Source of the DNA: CAVTND01 sp963735955
GTDB taxonomy: Bacteria; Pseudomonadota; Gammaproteobacteria; Burkholderiales; Burkholderiaceae_F
Assembly: GCA_963735955.1 (NCBI GenBank)
Contig: CAVTND010000024.1
Location: 26,239-90,238 of the forward strand
Length of the DNA stretch: 64,000 nt
Direction: 5' to 3'
Shown: piece after piece, positions 1-8,219 of the stretch
Position numbering within the stretch: the first letter of the stretch is position 1
Layout: each line of letters begins with the position of its first letter
Notes under the pieces: model-generated
Seen by the model: only the letters and a program-made list of their open reading frames with translations
Databases searched by the model: none
Told to the model about the DNA's origin: nothing
Translations under genes and position numbers: made by a program

Positions 1-80
1 CCAGGCAAAGCCGGCAGAACGGTTCCGACAATACCGACCAGGATCAACATCACGGCAGCGATCCACAGCGCGACCGTCAT
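1..80 (-). CDS. DUF456 family membrane protein (N-terminal fragment)
   Basis: The minus strand opens with ATG at 80 and encodes a hydrophobic start (MTVALWIAAVMLILVGIVGT followed by VLPALPG) before leaving the window. The short first helix ending in a 'GTVLPALPG' turn is characteristic of DUF456 membrane proteins, whose function is unknown. It lies just downstream of the DUF47 gene, on the same strand and 18 bases away, so the two may be co-transcribed. Only about 26 residues are visible, so the call rests on the N-terminal pattern alone. Confidence 0.55.
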   Translation of the reverse strand, partial: MTVALWIAAVMLILVGIVGTVLPALP

Positions 81-98
81 ACCTTCAGCGCGCCACGA

Positions 99-773
99 TC
101 ATCGCAAGGCGAGCGCCTGCACTTCGGCCGCAGCGTGCTTGCACTTGTCGGTCAACTCCTCAAGCAGCTCGTAAATGGCCTTGAGCTTGACCAGCTGTCT
201 CGTATCGGGTTCCTGGCGAAACAGGCGTGACATTGCGGCCCGCATCACGTGATCGGCCTGCGCCTCGAGGCTGTCGACTTCCTCGCAGGCGGCGAGCAAG
301 GTGCGCGGATCATCGGCCGTCGGCAGTTGCGCCACCGCCCGCTGCAGTGCCCGGCTGCTCGCCAAGGCCAGATCGGCGAGCCGCTGCGCTTCCGGAGTCA
401 GTGCCGTCACGTGATACAGATGCATTGACTGCGCAACGTCCTCGGTAAGGTCGAGAACGTCATCGAGCCGATTGATCAGTGCATGAATCGAGCCGCGCGG
501 AAATGGCGGCAACAGCGAGCGGCGCAGCAGCGCATGGGTTTCGTCGACCACGCTGTCGGCGCGTTTTTCGATCGCTTCAATCTCGCGCACTCGGCCAGCC
601 GGGTCACGCACGTCGGCGAGAAGCTGTGCAAGCGCGCCTACGCCATCGACGCACAGCTGTGCATGACGATCGAACAGGGCAAAGAAGCGCCGGTCGCGCG
701 GCAGCAGACGGCGCAGCGCATTTCGCAGCGGCCGCCGGCGTTCGGAGTATTCGGGTGCAAATTGCACGCTCAT
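99..773 (-). CDS. DUF47 (PhoU-like) family protein
   Basis: A 224-residue, all-helical, acidic protein of the DUF47/TIGR00153 family, which is structurally related to the phosphate regulator PhoU. Family signs are 'FFALFDRHA' near residue 30, the conserved 'REIEAIEKRADSVVDET' helix (about 63-79), 'INRLDDVLDLTEDVA' (about 99-113) and the C-terminal 'LKAIYELLEELTDKCKHAAA'. The acidic E/D-x3-D helices resemble PhoU metal-cluster motifs. DUF47 genes usually sit beside a pit low-affinity phosphate transporter. Here the next gene on this strand starts like a DUF456 protein instead, so a role in phosphate transport is only inferred from the family. Confidence 0.8.
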   Translation of the reverse strand: MSVQFAPEYSERRRPLRNALRRLLPRDRRFFALFDRHAQLCVDGVGALAQLLADVRDPAGRVREIEAIEKRADSVVDETHALLRRSLLPPFPRGSIHALINRLDDVLDLTEDVAQSMHLYHVTALTPEAQRLADLALASSRALQRAVAQLPTADDPRTLLAACEEVDSLEAQADHVMRAAMSRLFRQEPDTRQLVKLKAIYELLEELTDKCKHAAAEVQALALR

Positions 774-828
774 CGGACCAACTTCTCGCTACGCTCGAAG
801 GATTCGCGCTTGGGGCGGCCCAGCGCGC

Positions 829-2208
829 TCATGGGTAGCCCGGACTGCGTGCGAGGTTCTCGAATTTCGTGTGCTGGCCGTCGAAGCGCAAGTTGATGCG
901 CCCGATCGGGCCGTTGCGCTGCTTGCCGATGATGATCTCGGCCACGTTCTTGTCGTTGGTGTCGGGGTTGTAGACCTCGTCGCGATAGATGAACAGGATC
1001 ACATCGGCATCCTGCTCGATTGCACCTGACTCGCGCAGATCCGACATGACCGGGCGCTTGTCGGTGCGGCTCTCGACCGTGCGATTGAGCTGAGACAGCG
1101 CCACCACGGGCACGTGAAGCTCCTTTGCCAACGCCTTGAGTCCGCGCGAGATCTCGGAAATTTCCGTCGCACGGTTTTCACCTTCGCTGCTGGCGCTCAT
1201 CAGTTGCAGATAGTCGACGATGATCAGGCTCAGCTTGCCGCAGGTGCGTGCGAGGCGGCGCGCACGCGCACGCAGGTCGATCGCCGTCATCGCGGGCGTT
1301 TCGTCGATGAAAAGCTGCGACTCCTGCATCTTCTGCATCGCGCTCGACAAGCGCGGCCAGTCGTCGTCCTGCAGGCGCCCGGTGCGCAGCCGCTGCTGGT
1401 CGATCCGGCCGACCGATGACAGCATGCGCAGCGCCAGCTGCGAGGCACCCATCTCCATCGAGAACACGGCCACCGGCATGCCCTTATCGATTGCCACGTG
1501 CTCGCCGATGTTCAGAGCCAGCGCGGTCTTTCCCATCGATGGCCGGCCGGCGATGATGATCAGGTCGCCCGGCTGAAACCCCGAGGTCTTGGTGTCGAGG
1601 TCGGCAAAGCCGGTCGGCACTCCGGTCACATCCGATGGATCGGCCCGCTCGTAGAGTTCGTTGATCCGCTCGACCACCCTGGTCAGCAGGGGCTGGATCT
1701 CTATGAATCCCTGGCGCCCGCGTGCGCCCTCTTCGGCGATGCGAAATACCCTGCTCTCGGCGTCATCGAGGATCTGCTTGGTATCACGGCCGGCCGGGTT
1801 GAGCGCGCTGGTTGCGATCTCGTCGCCCGCCGTGACCAGGCGGCGCAGCACGGACCGCTCGCGCACCAACTCGGCATAGCGCCGGATATTGGCGGCCGAC
1901 GGCGTGTTCTGCGCAAGCGCGTTCAGGAATGCGAGTCCACCCGCGTCCTCGGCCTTGTTCGAATTGCGCAGGGCCTCGTAGACGGTGACCGCATCGGCCG
2001 CCTTGCTCGCGTCGATCAGGCGGCTGATCGCGGCAAAGACGAGTCGATGGTCGTTGCGATAAAAGTCCTCAGTACCGACCAGATCCGCGATCCGGTCCCA
2101 GGCAGTGTTGTCGAGCAACAACCCGCCCAGCACCGCCTGCTCTGCCTCAATCGAATGCGGCGGCGTGCGCACCGCGGCGAGCTGGGGATCGGCAAAAGGC
2201 TGGTTCAC
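829..2208 (-). CDS. dnaB: Replicative DNA helicase DnaB
   Basis: A 459-residue hexameric helicase that unwinds DNA ahead of the replication fork. The N-terminal helical domain (about 15-115, starting 'PHSIEAEQAVLGGLLLDN') binds primase. After a linker comes the RecA-like domain with Walker A 'GRPSMGKTAL' (221-230), Walker B 'LIIVDYLQLM' and the arginine-finger region 'SDLRESGAIEQDADVILFIYR'. The predicted start is GTG at 2208. It is the last gene of the rpsF-priB-rpsR-rplI-dnaB block, the usual betaproteobacterial order. A rho-independent terminator between rplI and dnaB suggests that dnaB is partly insulated from the ribosomal genes. The frame is intact. Confidence 0.97.
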   Translation of the reverse strand: MNQPFADPQLAAVRTPPHSIEAEQAVLGGLLLDNTAWDRIADLVGTEDFYRNDHRLVFAAISRLIDASKAADAVTVYEALRNSNKAEDAGGLAFLNALAQNTPSAANIRRYAELVRERSVLRRLVTAGDEIATSALNPAGRDTKQILDDAESRVFRIAEEGARGRQGFIEIQPLLTRVVERINELYERADPSDVTGVPTGFADLDTKTSGFQPGDLIIIAGRPSMGKTALALNIGEHVAIDKGMPVAVFSMEMGASQLALRMLSSVGRIDQQRLRTGRLQDDDWPRLSSAMQKMQESQLFIDETPAMTAIDLRARARRLARTCGKLSLIIVDYLQLMSASSEGENRATEISEISRGLKALAKELHVPVVALSQLNRTVESRTDKRPVMSDLRESGAIEQDADVILFIYRDEVYNPDTNDKNVAEIIIGKQRNGPIGRINLRFDGQHTKFENLARSPGYP

Positions 2209-2296
2209 GGGAAGCCCGCAAAGCGGGGGGCAACAGCAGGAAACGGACTATATCAATCGCCGACATCACCCAGCAGCCGGCAGGACAGCGGCAATG

Positions 2297-2319
2297 AAAA
2301 CGGCGGCTCGTGGCCGCCG
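2297..2319 (-). terminator. Rho-independent terminator after rplI
   Basis: On the minus strand a seven-pair GC-only stem (CGGCGGC with GCCGCCG, five-base loop) is followed at once by TTTTCATT. It lies 24 bases past the rplI stop and about 90 bases before dnaB, so it should end or attenuate the ribosomal-protein transcript. Confidence 0.7.
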
Positions 2320-2342
2320 CTTCTGTTTGGCGGAGAACGGCC

Positions 2343-2795
2343 TTATGCCGCTTCGCCGATCACCGCAACCGTGAGCTCAGCCAGGACATCGGCGTGCAGG
2401 GCGACCGAGATCGGATGCTCACCGACCGCCTTCAGCGGTCCCTGCGGCATGCGGATCTGCGCCTTGGGCACCGTGAAGCCCTGCTTGGAGAGCGCTTCGG
2501 AAATGTCGTAATTGGTGACCGAACCGAACAGTCGCCCGTCGACGCCCGCCTTGGCACCAATCTGCACCTTCGTACCGTTGAGCCGGTCGCGCACGGCTTG
2601 CGCGGCGGCCAGCTTGTCGGCCTGCGTTTTCTCGAGATCGGCGCGGCGTGCTTCGAATTCCTTGATCGTGGTTTCGGTGGCACGGCGCGCCTTGCCCTGC
2701 GGAATCAGGAAATTGCGCGCGAAGCCGTCCTTGACCCTGACGACATCACCGAGCGCGCCGAGGTTGATGACCTTTTCGAGGAGGATGACCTGCAT
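2343..2795 (-). CDS. rplI: 50S ribosomal protein bL9
   Basis: A 150-residue large-subunit protein that binds domain V of 23S rRNA and helps keep frame and fidelity. The N-terminal signature 'MQVILLEKVINLGALGDVVRVKDGFARNFLIPQGKA' region is complete. It is followed by the long connecting helix ('EFEARRADLEKTQADKLAAAQAVRDRL') and the C-terminal domain ending 'VALHADVLAELTVAVIGEAA'. ATG at 2795 lies 13 bases after rpsR, in the conserved S6-PriB-S18-L9 operon. Confidence 0.97.
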   Translation of the reverse strand: MQVILLEKVINLGALGDVVRVKDGFARNFLIPQGKARRATETTIKEFEARRADLEKTQADKLAAAQAVRDRLNGTKVQIGAKAGVDGRLFGSVTNYDISEALSKQGFTVPKAQIRMPQGPLKAVGEHPISVALHADVLAELTVAVIGEAA

Positions 2796-2808
2796 GTTCG
2801 TCTTCCGC

Positions 2809-3103
2809 TCAGTGATTGTCGGTGTACGGCAGCAGCGCCAGGAAGCGCGCGCGCTTGATCGCGGTGTCCAGCTGGCGCTGGTAGTGCGCCTTGGTGCCGG
2901 TCAGTCGAGCGCGGCGTGATCTTGCCGTTCTCGCCGATGAAGTCACGCAGCGTATCGACATCCTTGTAGTCGATCTGCTCGACGTTCTCCGCCGTGAAGC
3001 GGCAGAAGCGCTTGCGCTTGAACAGCGCGTTTTGCTTGTTGTCACGGCGCGGGCCCTTGCCCTTGCCTTTGAATTTGCCCTTGCCCCGGGTCGGAGGTGC
3101 CAT
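2809..3103 (-). CDS. rpsR: 30S ribosomal protein bS18 (single-base frameshift)
   Basis: A small-subunit protein that pairs with S6 on the platform. ATG at 3103 (MAPPTRGKG) opens a basic N-terminus, then 'KRKRFCRFTAENVEQIDYKD' and 'VDTLRDFIGENGKITP'. At about 2911 the frame breaks, and the family sequence resumes one frame over as 'ARLTGTKAHYQRQLDTAIK' and 'RARFLALLPYTDNH'. Removing one base in the GCGCGG run restores a 97-residue protein; the 295-base span is 98 codons plus one. Because S18 is essential, a sequencing or assembly insertion is far more likely than a pseudogene. Confidence 0.93.
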
Positions 3104-3163
3104 TTCAAACTCCCTGGATGATCTGTGGATTGGTTCTATCGAACCCAACGTTCAAACCGATGA

Positions 3164-3455
3164 TCAAGATCTTTCGTATTCCGTGATGTGGACGACCAGC
3201 CTGACCGAGCGTCGTGTGCGGGGAGCGATGAAGCCGCCAAGCTCGAGCGGGGCGCCGAGCGCCTCGCGCTCCAGCGCCATCGCCACCGGCCCCAGCGCGA
3301 CCGCCGCAAACTCGAATCCCAGTTGGCGCTGCATGCCAGCCTCGGCTACCGATCCCTCATACGCGAAAGCTGGCTTCGGCAACTGCCATTCCAGCCGGCG
3401 TGTGGCGCAATGCACTTTTCGCCACGAGCGCGGCGCGGATGCGCAACTGGTTCAC
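3164..3455 (-). CDS. priB: Primosomal replication protein PriB (single-base frameshift)
   Basis: A single-stranded-DNA-binding OB-fold protein of the replication restart primosome. It is read from GTG at 3455 (NQLRIRAALVAKSALRHTPA, then GMAVAEASF). A stop appears near 3360, and the protein continues in the next frame as 'YEGSVAEAGMQRQLGFEFAA' and 'LELGGFIAPRTRRSVRLVVH'. Deleting one base at about 3363 gives a continuous protein of about 96 residues, the normal size for betaproteobacterial PriB. The location between rpsF and rpsR is the canonical one. The shorter ATG at 3415 would lack the first beta strand. Confidence 0.85.
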
Positions 3456-3498
3456 TCGTTTGCAAGGGTTCCACGTGCTCGGGACGGCCCGCCGAAAC

Positions 3499-3867
3499 TC
3501 AGGCAACGGCCGGCTGTTCGGCTGCGGCCTTGCGCGCTTCCTCGCGCTCGACGACTTTCATCATCGGCGACGGCGTCGTCGCTGGCTTCTTCATCTTGAC
3601 CGTCAGGTGGCGCAGCACGGCGTCGTTGTAGCGGAACGCGTGCTCGAGCTCATCCAGTGTCTTGTTGTCGCACTCGATGTTGACCAGGACGTAATGGGCC
3701 TTGACCAGTTTTTCGATCGGGTACGCCAGCTGACGCCGGCCCCAATCCTCGACCCGGTGCACGATGCCGCTGCCGGCGGTGATCATCGCCTTGTAGCGAT
3801 CGATCATCGCGGGCACCTGCTCGCTCTGATCAGGATGAACAATGAAACAGATTTCGTAGTGACGCAT
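3499..3867 (-). CDS. rpsF: 30S ribosomal protein bS6
   Basis: A 122-residue platform protein that forms a heterodimer with S18 on 16S rRNA. It begins 'MRHYEICFIVHPDQSEQVPA' and carries 'VHRVEDWGRRQLAYPIEKLV' and 'HYVLVNIECD', all diagnostic for S6. The tail is the usual low-complexity extension (KPATTPSPMMKVVEREEARK). A clear SD (AGGGAG, five bases before ATG) precedes it. It is the first gene of the operon and has its own promoter (-10 at 4048-4053) and a leader of about 170 bases. Confidence 0.97.
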   Translation of the reverse strand: MRHYEICFIVHPDQSEQVPAMIDRYKAMITAGSGIVHRVEDWGRRQLAYPIEKLVKAHYVLVNIECDNKTLDELEHAFRYNDAVLRHLTVKMKKPATTPSPMMKVVEREEARKAAAEQPAVA

Positions 3868-3886
3868 CGATACTCCCTATGGATAA

Positions 3887-3915
3887 GCCGCCCGGGGCGT
3901 CGTCCTCGGTGCGGC
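3887..3915 (-). promoter_or_regulatory. Structured rpsF leader, candidate S6:S18-binding hairpin
   Basis: In the minus-strand leader, GCCGC pairs with GCGGC around an inner CACCGAGG...CCCCGG segment, forming a compact hairpin whose base lies 20 bases before the rpsF start. Leaders of rpsF-rpsR operons in many bacteria contain an S6:S18-binding RNA that mimics 16S rRNA and gives feedback control. The location and an internal CCG/ACCG element fit, but I could not align it to the family model. Confidence 0.4.
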
Positions 3916-4047
3916 AAGGAAAGCCAGCGGCGTGCTGCCAGCCATCAACTCGCGTTCTGGCCCAAACCCAGATCCGCTCAGCCTGAGGCGCAGGGCCAGT
4001 CTCGTCGCGGGATTCAGAGTCAGCTGCAAGTGCTTGAAAAGCCCGTA

Positions 4048-4076
4048 ATTCTATCCGCTGGCGCCGCACCGCACAA
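4048..4076 (-). promoter_or_regulatory. Predicted sigma-70 promoter of the rpsF operon
   Basis: On the minus strand, TTGTGC (4076-4071) and TAGAAT (4053-4048) are separated by exactly 17 bases. The -10 matches consensus at five of six positions. Transcription starting near 4041 would give a leader of about 170 bases before rpsF. The site lies just upstream of, and apart from, the cobB stop region. Confidence 0.6.
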
Positions 4077-4085
4077 GCGGCTAGG

Positions 4086-4817
4086 TCAGGGCGAGAAGAG
4101 TTCCGGCAGGCCGACTGCTGCGCTCGCGCGTACGACCTGGTTGGCCAGGTCATCGAGCTCGCTGTCCTGCGGGTTGACGATCACCACCTGCGCACCTGCA
4201 GCGCGCGCCAGGCGCGGCAGACCGGCCGCCGGAAACACCATGCCGGAAGTGCCGACAACCAGCATCAGGTCACAGGCCTCTGAGGCTTCTTCGGCCCGGG
4301 CCAGCACGGCCGGATCGAGACTCTCGCCAAACCAGACGACCGCCGGTCGCAGCCAGTCGCCGCACTGCGGACAGACCGGCGGCTCGCCCGGAGGAAGCCG
4401 TGCGGGCTCGTCTTCGGCGAAGCCGCAGCCAGACAAGCAGATCGTGCGCATGATGTTGCCGTGCAGTTCAAGCGCCCTACTGCCAGCGCGTCGATGCAGG
4501 CCGTCGACGTTCTGGGTTATCAGCGTGAACGACTGGAAGTGTGACGCGACACGCGCCAGCACCCGGTGGCCCGGGTTCGGCTCGGCGCGGATGACGCTTG
4601 TGCGCCGATCTGCGTACCAGCGCCAGACCAGCCGGGGGTCCGCACGAAAGCCCTCTTCCGATGCCAGCGCCATCGGATCGAAACGCGCCCAAAGTCCGCT
4701 CAATGCATCGCGAAAGGTTGGAATTCCGCTTTCGGCCGACATGCCGGCCCCGGTCAGAACGGCGACGCTCCGGGCACTGGCGAGCGCATCTCGCGGCCGC
4801 ACGATCGCTGAGTCCAT
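4086..4817 (-). CDS. NAD-dependent protein deacylase, sirtuin family
   Basis: A 243-residue Sir2 protein that removes acyl groups from lysines using NAD+. The NAD-binding motif 'VLTGAGMSAESGIPTFRD' lies near residue 20. 'TQNVDGLHRRAG' carries the catalytic region, and 'ELHGNIMR' has the general-base histidine. The zinc site is formed by 'CLSGC' and 'CPQC'; the first pair is spaced C-x3-C rather than the commoner C-x2-C. 'GTSGMVFPAAGL' and 'VNPQDSEL' complete the Rossmann core. It starts at ATG 4817, six bases after the rlmB stop, so it is probably the tail of the rnr-rlmB operon. An apparent in-frame fusion with rlmB sequence comes from a frameshift in rlmB. Confidence 0.88.
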   Translation of the reverse strand: MDSAIVRPRDALASARSVAVLTGAGMSAESGIPTFRDALSGLWARFDPMALASEEGFRADPRLVWRWYADRRTSVIRAEPNPGHRVLARVASHFQSFTLITQNVDGLHRRAGSRALELHGNIMRTICLSGCGFAEDEPARLPPGEPPVCPQCGDWLRPAVVWFGESLDPAVLARAEEASEACDLMLVVGTSGMVFPAAGLPRLARAAGAQVVIVNPQDSELDDLANQVVRASAAVGLPELFSP

Positions 4818-4822
4818 CCGGA

Positions 4823-5559
4823 TCAGCGTCGCTGTCGCACCGCCTCGAACAGGCAGATGCCAGTGGCGACCGACACGTTCAGACTCTCGACTTGCCCGCT
4901 TATCGGAATCCGCGCGAGCGCATCGCAGCGTTCGCGCGTGAGTCGGCGCAGCCCCTCCCCTTCGGCACCAAGCACCCAGGCGAGAGGCCCCGTCAGGTCG
5001 AGATCGAACAGCGATTGCTCGGCCTCCCCTGCCGCTCCGATCACGCGCACGCCAGCGTCCTGCATTTCGCCGATTGCGCGCGCCAGATTGGTCACCGCAA
5101 TCAAGGCCACGGATTCGGCGGCCCCGGCCGCGGCCTTGCTGGCCACTGCGGTCAGGCTCGGCCGAACGGTCGCGCGGCACGATGACCGCCGCCACACCGG
5201 CGGCGTCGGCCACGCGCAGACAAGCGCCGAGGTTCCGCGGATCAGTCACGCCGTCCAGCGCAAGCAGCAAGCGTGTCCTGATTCACGTCAGCCAACACTT
5301 CATCAAGCGTCAGGGCCTGTTGCAGGGCGGAAGCGATCGCAACCACGCCCTGATGCGGGACCTCGCCGGCGAGTTCGCGCAGGCGTGACGTGTCGACCGC
5401 AAGCACGCGGACTCCGAGCGCCTGCGCGCGAGCGTGCAGATCGCGCATGCGCGCATCGCGCCGGCGCGCGTCGACGTACAGCTCCTCGATCGAATCGGCG
5501 GCGTGGCGCAGCCGCGCACTGACCGCGTGGAAGCCAGCGAGAACGAGCTTGTCGGTCAT
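4823..5559 (-). CDS. rlmB: 23S rRNA (guanosine-2'-O-)-methyltransferase RlmB (two frameshifts)
   Basis: A SPOUT methyltransferase that modifies G2251 of 23S rRNA. The N-terminal substrate-binding domain reads from ATG 5559 (MTDKLVLAGFHAVSARLRH) to 'LADVNQDTL'. The frame then shifts near 5270 into 'LLALDGVTDPRNLGACLRVA' and 'DAAGVAAVIVPRDRSA', and again near 5175 into 'SKAAAGAAESVALIAVTNLA' and 'WVLGAEGEGLRRLTRERCDA'. Knot motifs (NLGACLR, LGAEGEGLR, IPISGQVESLNVSVA) are all present across the three frames. Two +1 bases explain the 737-base span. ATG overlaps the rnr stop (ATGA), so the two are translationally coupled. Confidence 0.92.
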
Positions 5560-8048
5560 CTGTGCTTGCGACCGCGCGCCTTGCTTTCCCGCACACCGCC
5601 GACGCCCCGCTTGCCTGGCTTTTCCTTGGCGCCGACCCGTGCCTGACGATGTACTTCCGACCGGGCATGGCGGGCCTGGCGTTCCTCGACACTCTCGCCG
5701 CGCTTGCGCGGCCGCGACTTCTGCTCCGGCACTGCGAGCAAGGCCTTGCGCGTATCTCCACGCACCAGTCTGAACTCGATGCGTCGGGCCTCCAGGTCCA
5801 CGCGCGCGACCTGCACGGTCACGCGGTCACCGAGCCGGTAGCGCAGCCCGGTGCGCTCGCCGCGCAGTTCGTGCATGGCCTCGCTGAACAGGAAGTATTC
5901 GGTACCCAGCTCCGACACATGCACTAGACCCTCGACGTACAGATCGTCGAGCACGACGAACACGCCGAACGGCACCACCGAACTGACCGTACCGCTGTAG
6001 GTCTCGCCTACCCGCTCGCGCATGTAGTAGCTCTTGAGCCATGCTTCGACATCGCGCGACGCGTCATCCGCACGCCGCTCATTGGCGGAACAGAGCAGAC
6101 CCAGCTTCTCCCAAATCGCGACTGGACCACTGGCCGCTGGCTTCTGGTCACGCGCCTGCTTGAGCGCCTTGCGCGCTGCCAGCGGCGCTGCCGCTGCATC
6201 ATTGGCCCCGGTCAGGGCCGGCACGTAGGAGCGTTTGGACAAGGCCGCCTTGATCGCGCGGTGGACCAGCAGGTCGGGATAGCGACGGATCGGCGATGTG
6301 AAATGCGCGTAAGCCTCGTAGGCCAGTCCGAAGTGCCCCGAGTTGTGCGGGCTGTAGATCGCCTGCTGCATTGAACGCAGAAGCACCGTTTGCAGCAACT
6401 GCGCATCGGCCCGTGGACGAATTTTCTTCAGCAGACGCGCATAGTCTGACGGCTGCGGGTCGGCGCCACCTTCGAGTACCAGTCCCAGCGGCTTGAGCAT
6501 TGCTCGCACATTGACCAGCCGTTCCGGTGTCGGACCTTCATGGACACGGAACAATGTCGGTTGATGGCTGCGCGCAAGAAAGTCAGCGGCGCAGACGTTG
6601 GCAGCGAGCATGCATTCCTCGATCAGCTTGTGCGCATCATTGCGAACCCGTGGCACGATCTTTTCGATGCGGCCGTTCGGATCGCAGATGATGTAGGTCT
6701 CGGTGGTTTCCAGATCAATCGCACCGCGTACCTCGCGCGCGCCGGCCAGCACCTGGTAGAGCGAATGCAGGTCCTGCAGATGCGGCAGAAGCCGGACCAG
6801 CCGCTGCGCGGCCTGTCCACCGGCGCCGGACAGTGCGTCCCAGACCTCGGTGTAGGTGAGCCGGGCGTGCGAGTGGATAACTGCCGGATAGAACTGATAG
6901 GCGTCGATCACACCCTTGGCGCTGATCACCGCATCGCATACCATGGTCAGTCGATCGACCTCAGGATTCAGTGAATTGAGTCCGTTGCTGAGCTTTTCGG
7001 GCAGCATCGGGATCACGCGGCGGGGGAAGTACACCGAGGTCGAGCGGTTCTGCGCCTCCGTATCCAGCGCGTCGCCCGGCGTCACATAGTGGCTGACATC
7101 AGCAATCGCGACGATCAGCCGCCATCCCTTGCGTCGGCCGGAAAAGGGCTCGCAATACACCGCGTCGTCGAAATCGCGTGCGTCTTCCCCATCGATGGTC
7201 ACCAGCGGCACGTCGCGCAGATCGACACGCCCTTTGAGGTCTTTCGCCTGCACCTGATCCGGCAGTCGCGCAGCAAGTGCGAGCGCTCCGTCCGGAAATT
7301 CGTGCGGCACCGAGAACTTGCGCACCGCGATCTCGATTTCCATGCCCGGGTCATCGATAGCGCCAAGAACCTCGATCACGCGCCCGACCGGCTGCACAAA
7401 ACGTTGCGGCTGCTGGATGATCTCCGCAACCACCACCTGGCCCGGCTCTGCCGAAAGCGCTGCACCCGGCGGCACCAGGATGTCGTGCTGAATGCGCTGG
7501 TCTTCCGGCACGACGATCGTGACACCGCGTTCGTTCAGCAGCCGGCCGACAAGCTTGTTGGTACGTCGTTCGATGACTTCGACGATCTCGCCTTCCGGCC
7601 GACCGCGCCGATCGGTTCCACTGATGCGAGCGAGCACCCGATCGCCATGCAGAACCTTGCTCATCTCGTGTTCGGACAGGACAAGGTCCTGCTCGGCATC
7701 ATCACGGATCAGGAAGCCGAAGCCGTCGCGGTGGCCCTGCACGAGGCCTGAAATCAGGTTGGCGCGCGCCGCAACCAGGAAAAGACCGGCGCGATTACGA
7801 ACGATGCGGCCTGAGCGCTCGAGCTCCTCGAGATCGGACGTCAGCGTGTCGCCGACGTCGGGTGCAAGGTGCAAGCGCTCCGCCAGTTCCGCGAGAGTCA
7901 GTGGCGCGCGCGCCGTTGTCAGGGCTTCTAGAATCGCGTCGGATCCGGCGCGGGAATGTCTTGGGGTCACTTTTTTCGTTCTGATTGTTGAATGCAGCCG
8001 CGCTTCGCAGCGTAGCTCAATTGATCCTGCCAGCACTTTGATCGGCAC
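5556..8048 (-). CDS. rnr: Ribonuclease R
   Basis: A processive 3'-5' exoribonuclease (RNB family) that degrades structured RNA and takes part in rRNA quality control. An N-terminal winged-helix region (APLTLAELAERLHL) is followed by cold-shock domains, then the RNB catalytic domain with 'DGEDARDFDDAVYCEP' (metal-binding aspartates). 'HEGPTPERL' and 'YAHFTSPIRRYPDLLVHRAI' follow. The S1 domain starts 'GETYSGTVSSVVPFGVFVVL', and a lysine/arginine-rich tail ends the protein. The reading frame is open to 8048 (830 residues), but the first ~26 residues look non-conserved. GTG at 7970 (TPRHSRAGSDAILEAL) is a likely alternative start. Its stop overlaps the rlmB start. Confidence 0.95.
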   Translation of the reverse strand: MPIKVLAGSIELRCEARLHSTIRTKKVTPRHSRAGSDAILEALTTARAPLTLAELAERLHLAPDVGDTLTSDLEELERSGRIVRNRAGLFLVAARANLISGLVQGHRDGFGFLIRDDAEQDLVLSEHEMSKVLHGDRVLARISGTDRRGRPEGEIVEVIERRTNKLVGRLLNERGVTIVVPEDQRIQHDILVPPGAALSAEPGQVVVAEIIQQPQRFVQPVGRVIEVLGAIDDPGMEIEIAVRKFSVPHEFPDGALALAARLPDQVQAKDLKGRVDLRDVPLVTIDGEDARDFDDAVYCEPFSGRRKGWRLIVAIADVSHYVTPGDALDTEAQNRSTSVYFPRRVIPMLPEKLSNGLNSLNPEVDRLTMVCDAVISAKGVIDAYQFYPAVIHSHARLTYTEVWDALSGAGGQAAQRLVRLLPHLQDLHSLYQVLAGAREVRGAIDLETTETYIICDPNGRIEKIVPRVRNDAHKLIEECMLAANVCAADFLARSHQPTLFRVHEGPTPERLVNVRAMLKPLGLVLEGGADPQPSDYARLLKKIRPRADAQLLQTVLLRSMQQAIYSPHNSGHFGLAYEAYAHFTSPIRRYPDLLVHRAIKAALSKRSYVPALTGANDAAAAPLAARKALKQARDQKPAASGPVAIWEKLGLLCSANERRADDASRDVEAWLKSYYMRERVGETYSGTVSSVVPFGVFVVLDDLYVEGLVHVSELGTEYFLFSEAMHELRGERTGLRYRLGDRVTVQVARVDLEARRIEFRLVRGDTRKALLAVPEQKSRPRKRGESVEERQARHARSEVHRQARVGAKEKPGKRGVGGVRESKARGRKHR

Positions 8049-8134
8049 GCGATTGACGCGTCACGCGAAGCTCCGCTACGGCCTCGCACCGCTCTGATCA
8101 TGCGCAGGGCTGTTAGAATTCTGTCCGCCCCGAT

Positions 8135-8219
8135 GCCCAGGTGGCGAAATTGGTAGACGCACTAGTTTCAGGTACTAGCGCCGCAAGGTGTGGAGGTTCG
8201 AGTCCTCTCCTGGGCACCA
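8135..8219 (+). tRNA. tRNA-Leu (CAG)
   Basis: An 85-base tRNA with encoded CCA. The acceptor GCCCAGG pairs with CCTGGGC. The anticodon stem CTAGT/ACTAG encloses TTCAGGT, giving anticodon CAG. There is a long class II variable arm (GCCGCAAGGTGTG region), and the T arm is GGAGG-TTCGAGT-CCTCT. It is on the plus strand between minus-strand rnr and the phosphoribosyltransferase. A -10-like TAGAAT at 8114-8119 and a GC-rich discriminator precede it; no good -35 was found. The last 21 bases are duplicated downstream at 8348. Confidence 0.97.

Noticed and set aside
4086..5270. Apparent fusion of an RlmB segment to a sirtuin in one long reading frame
   Set aside because: The first ~150 codons are a piece of rlmB that falls into the sirtuin frame because of +1 insertions in rlmB. 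Both genes have their own starts and conserved ends.
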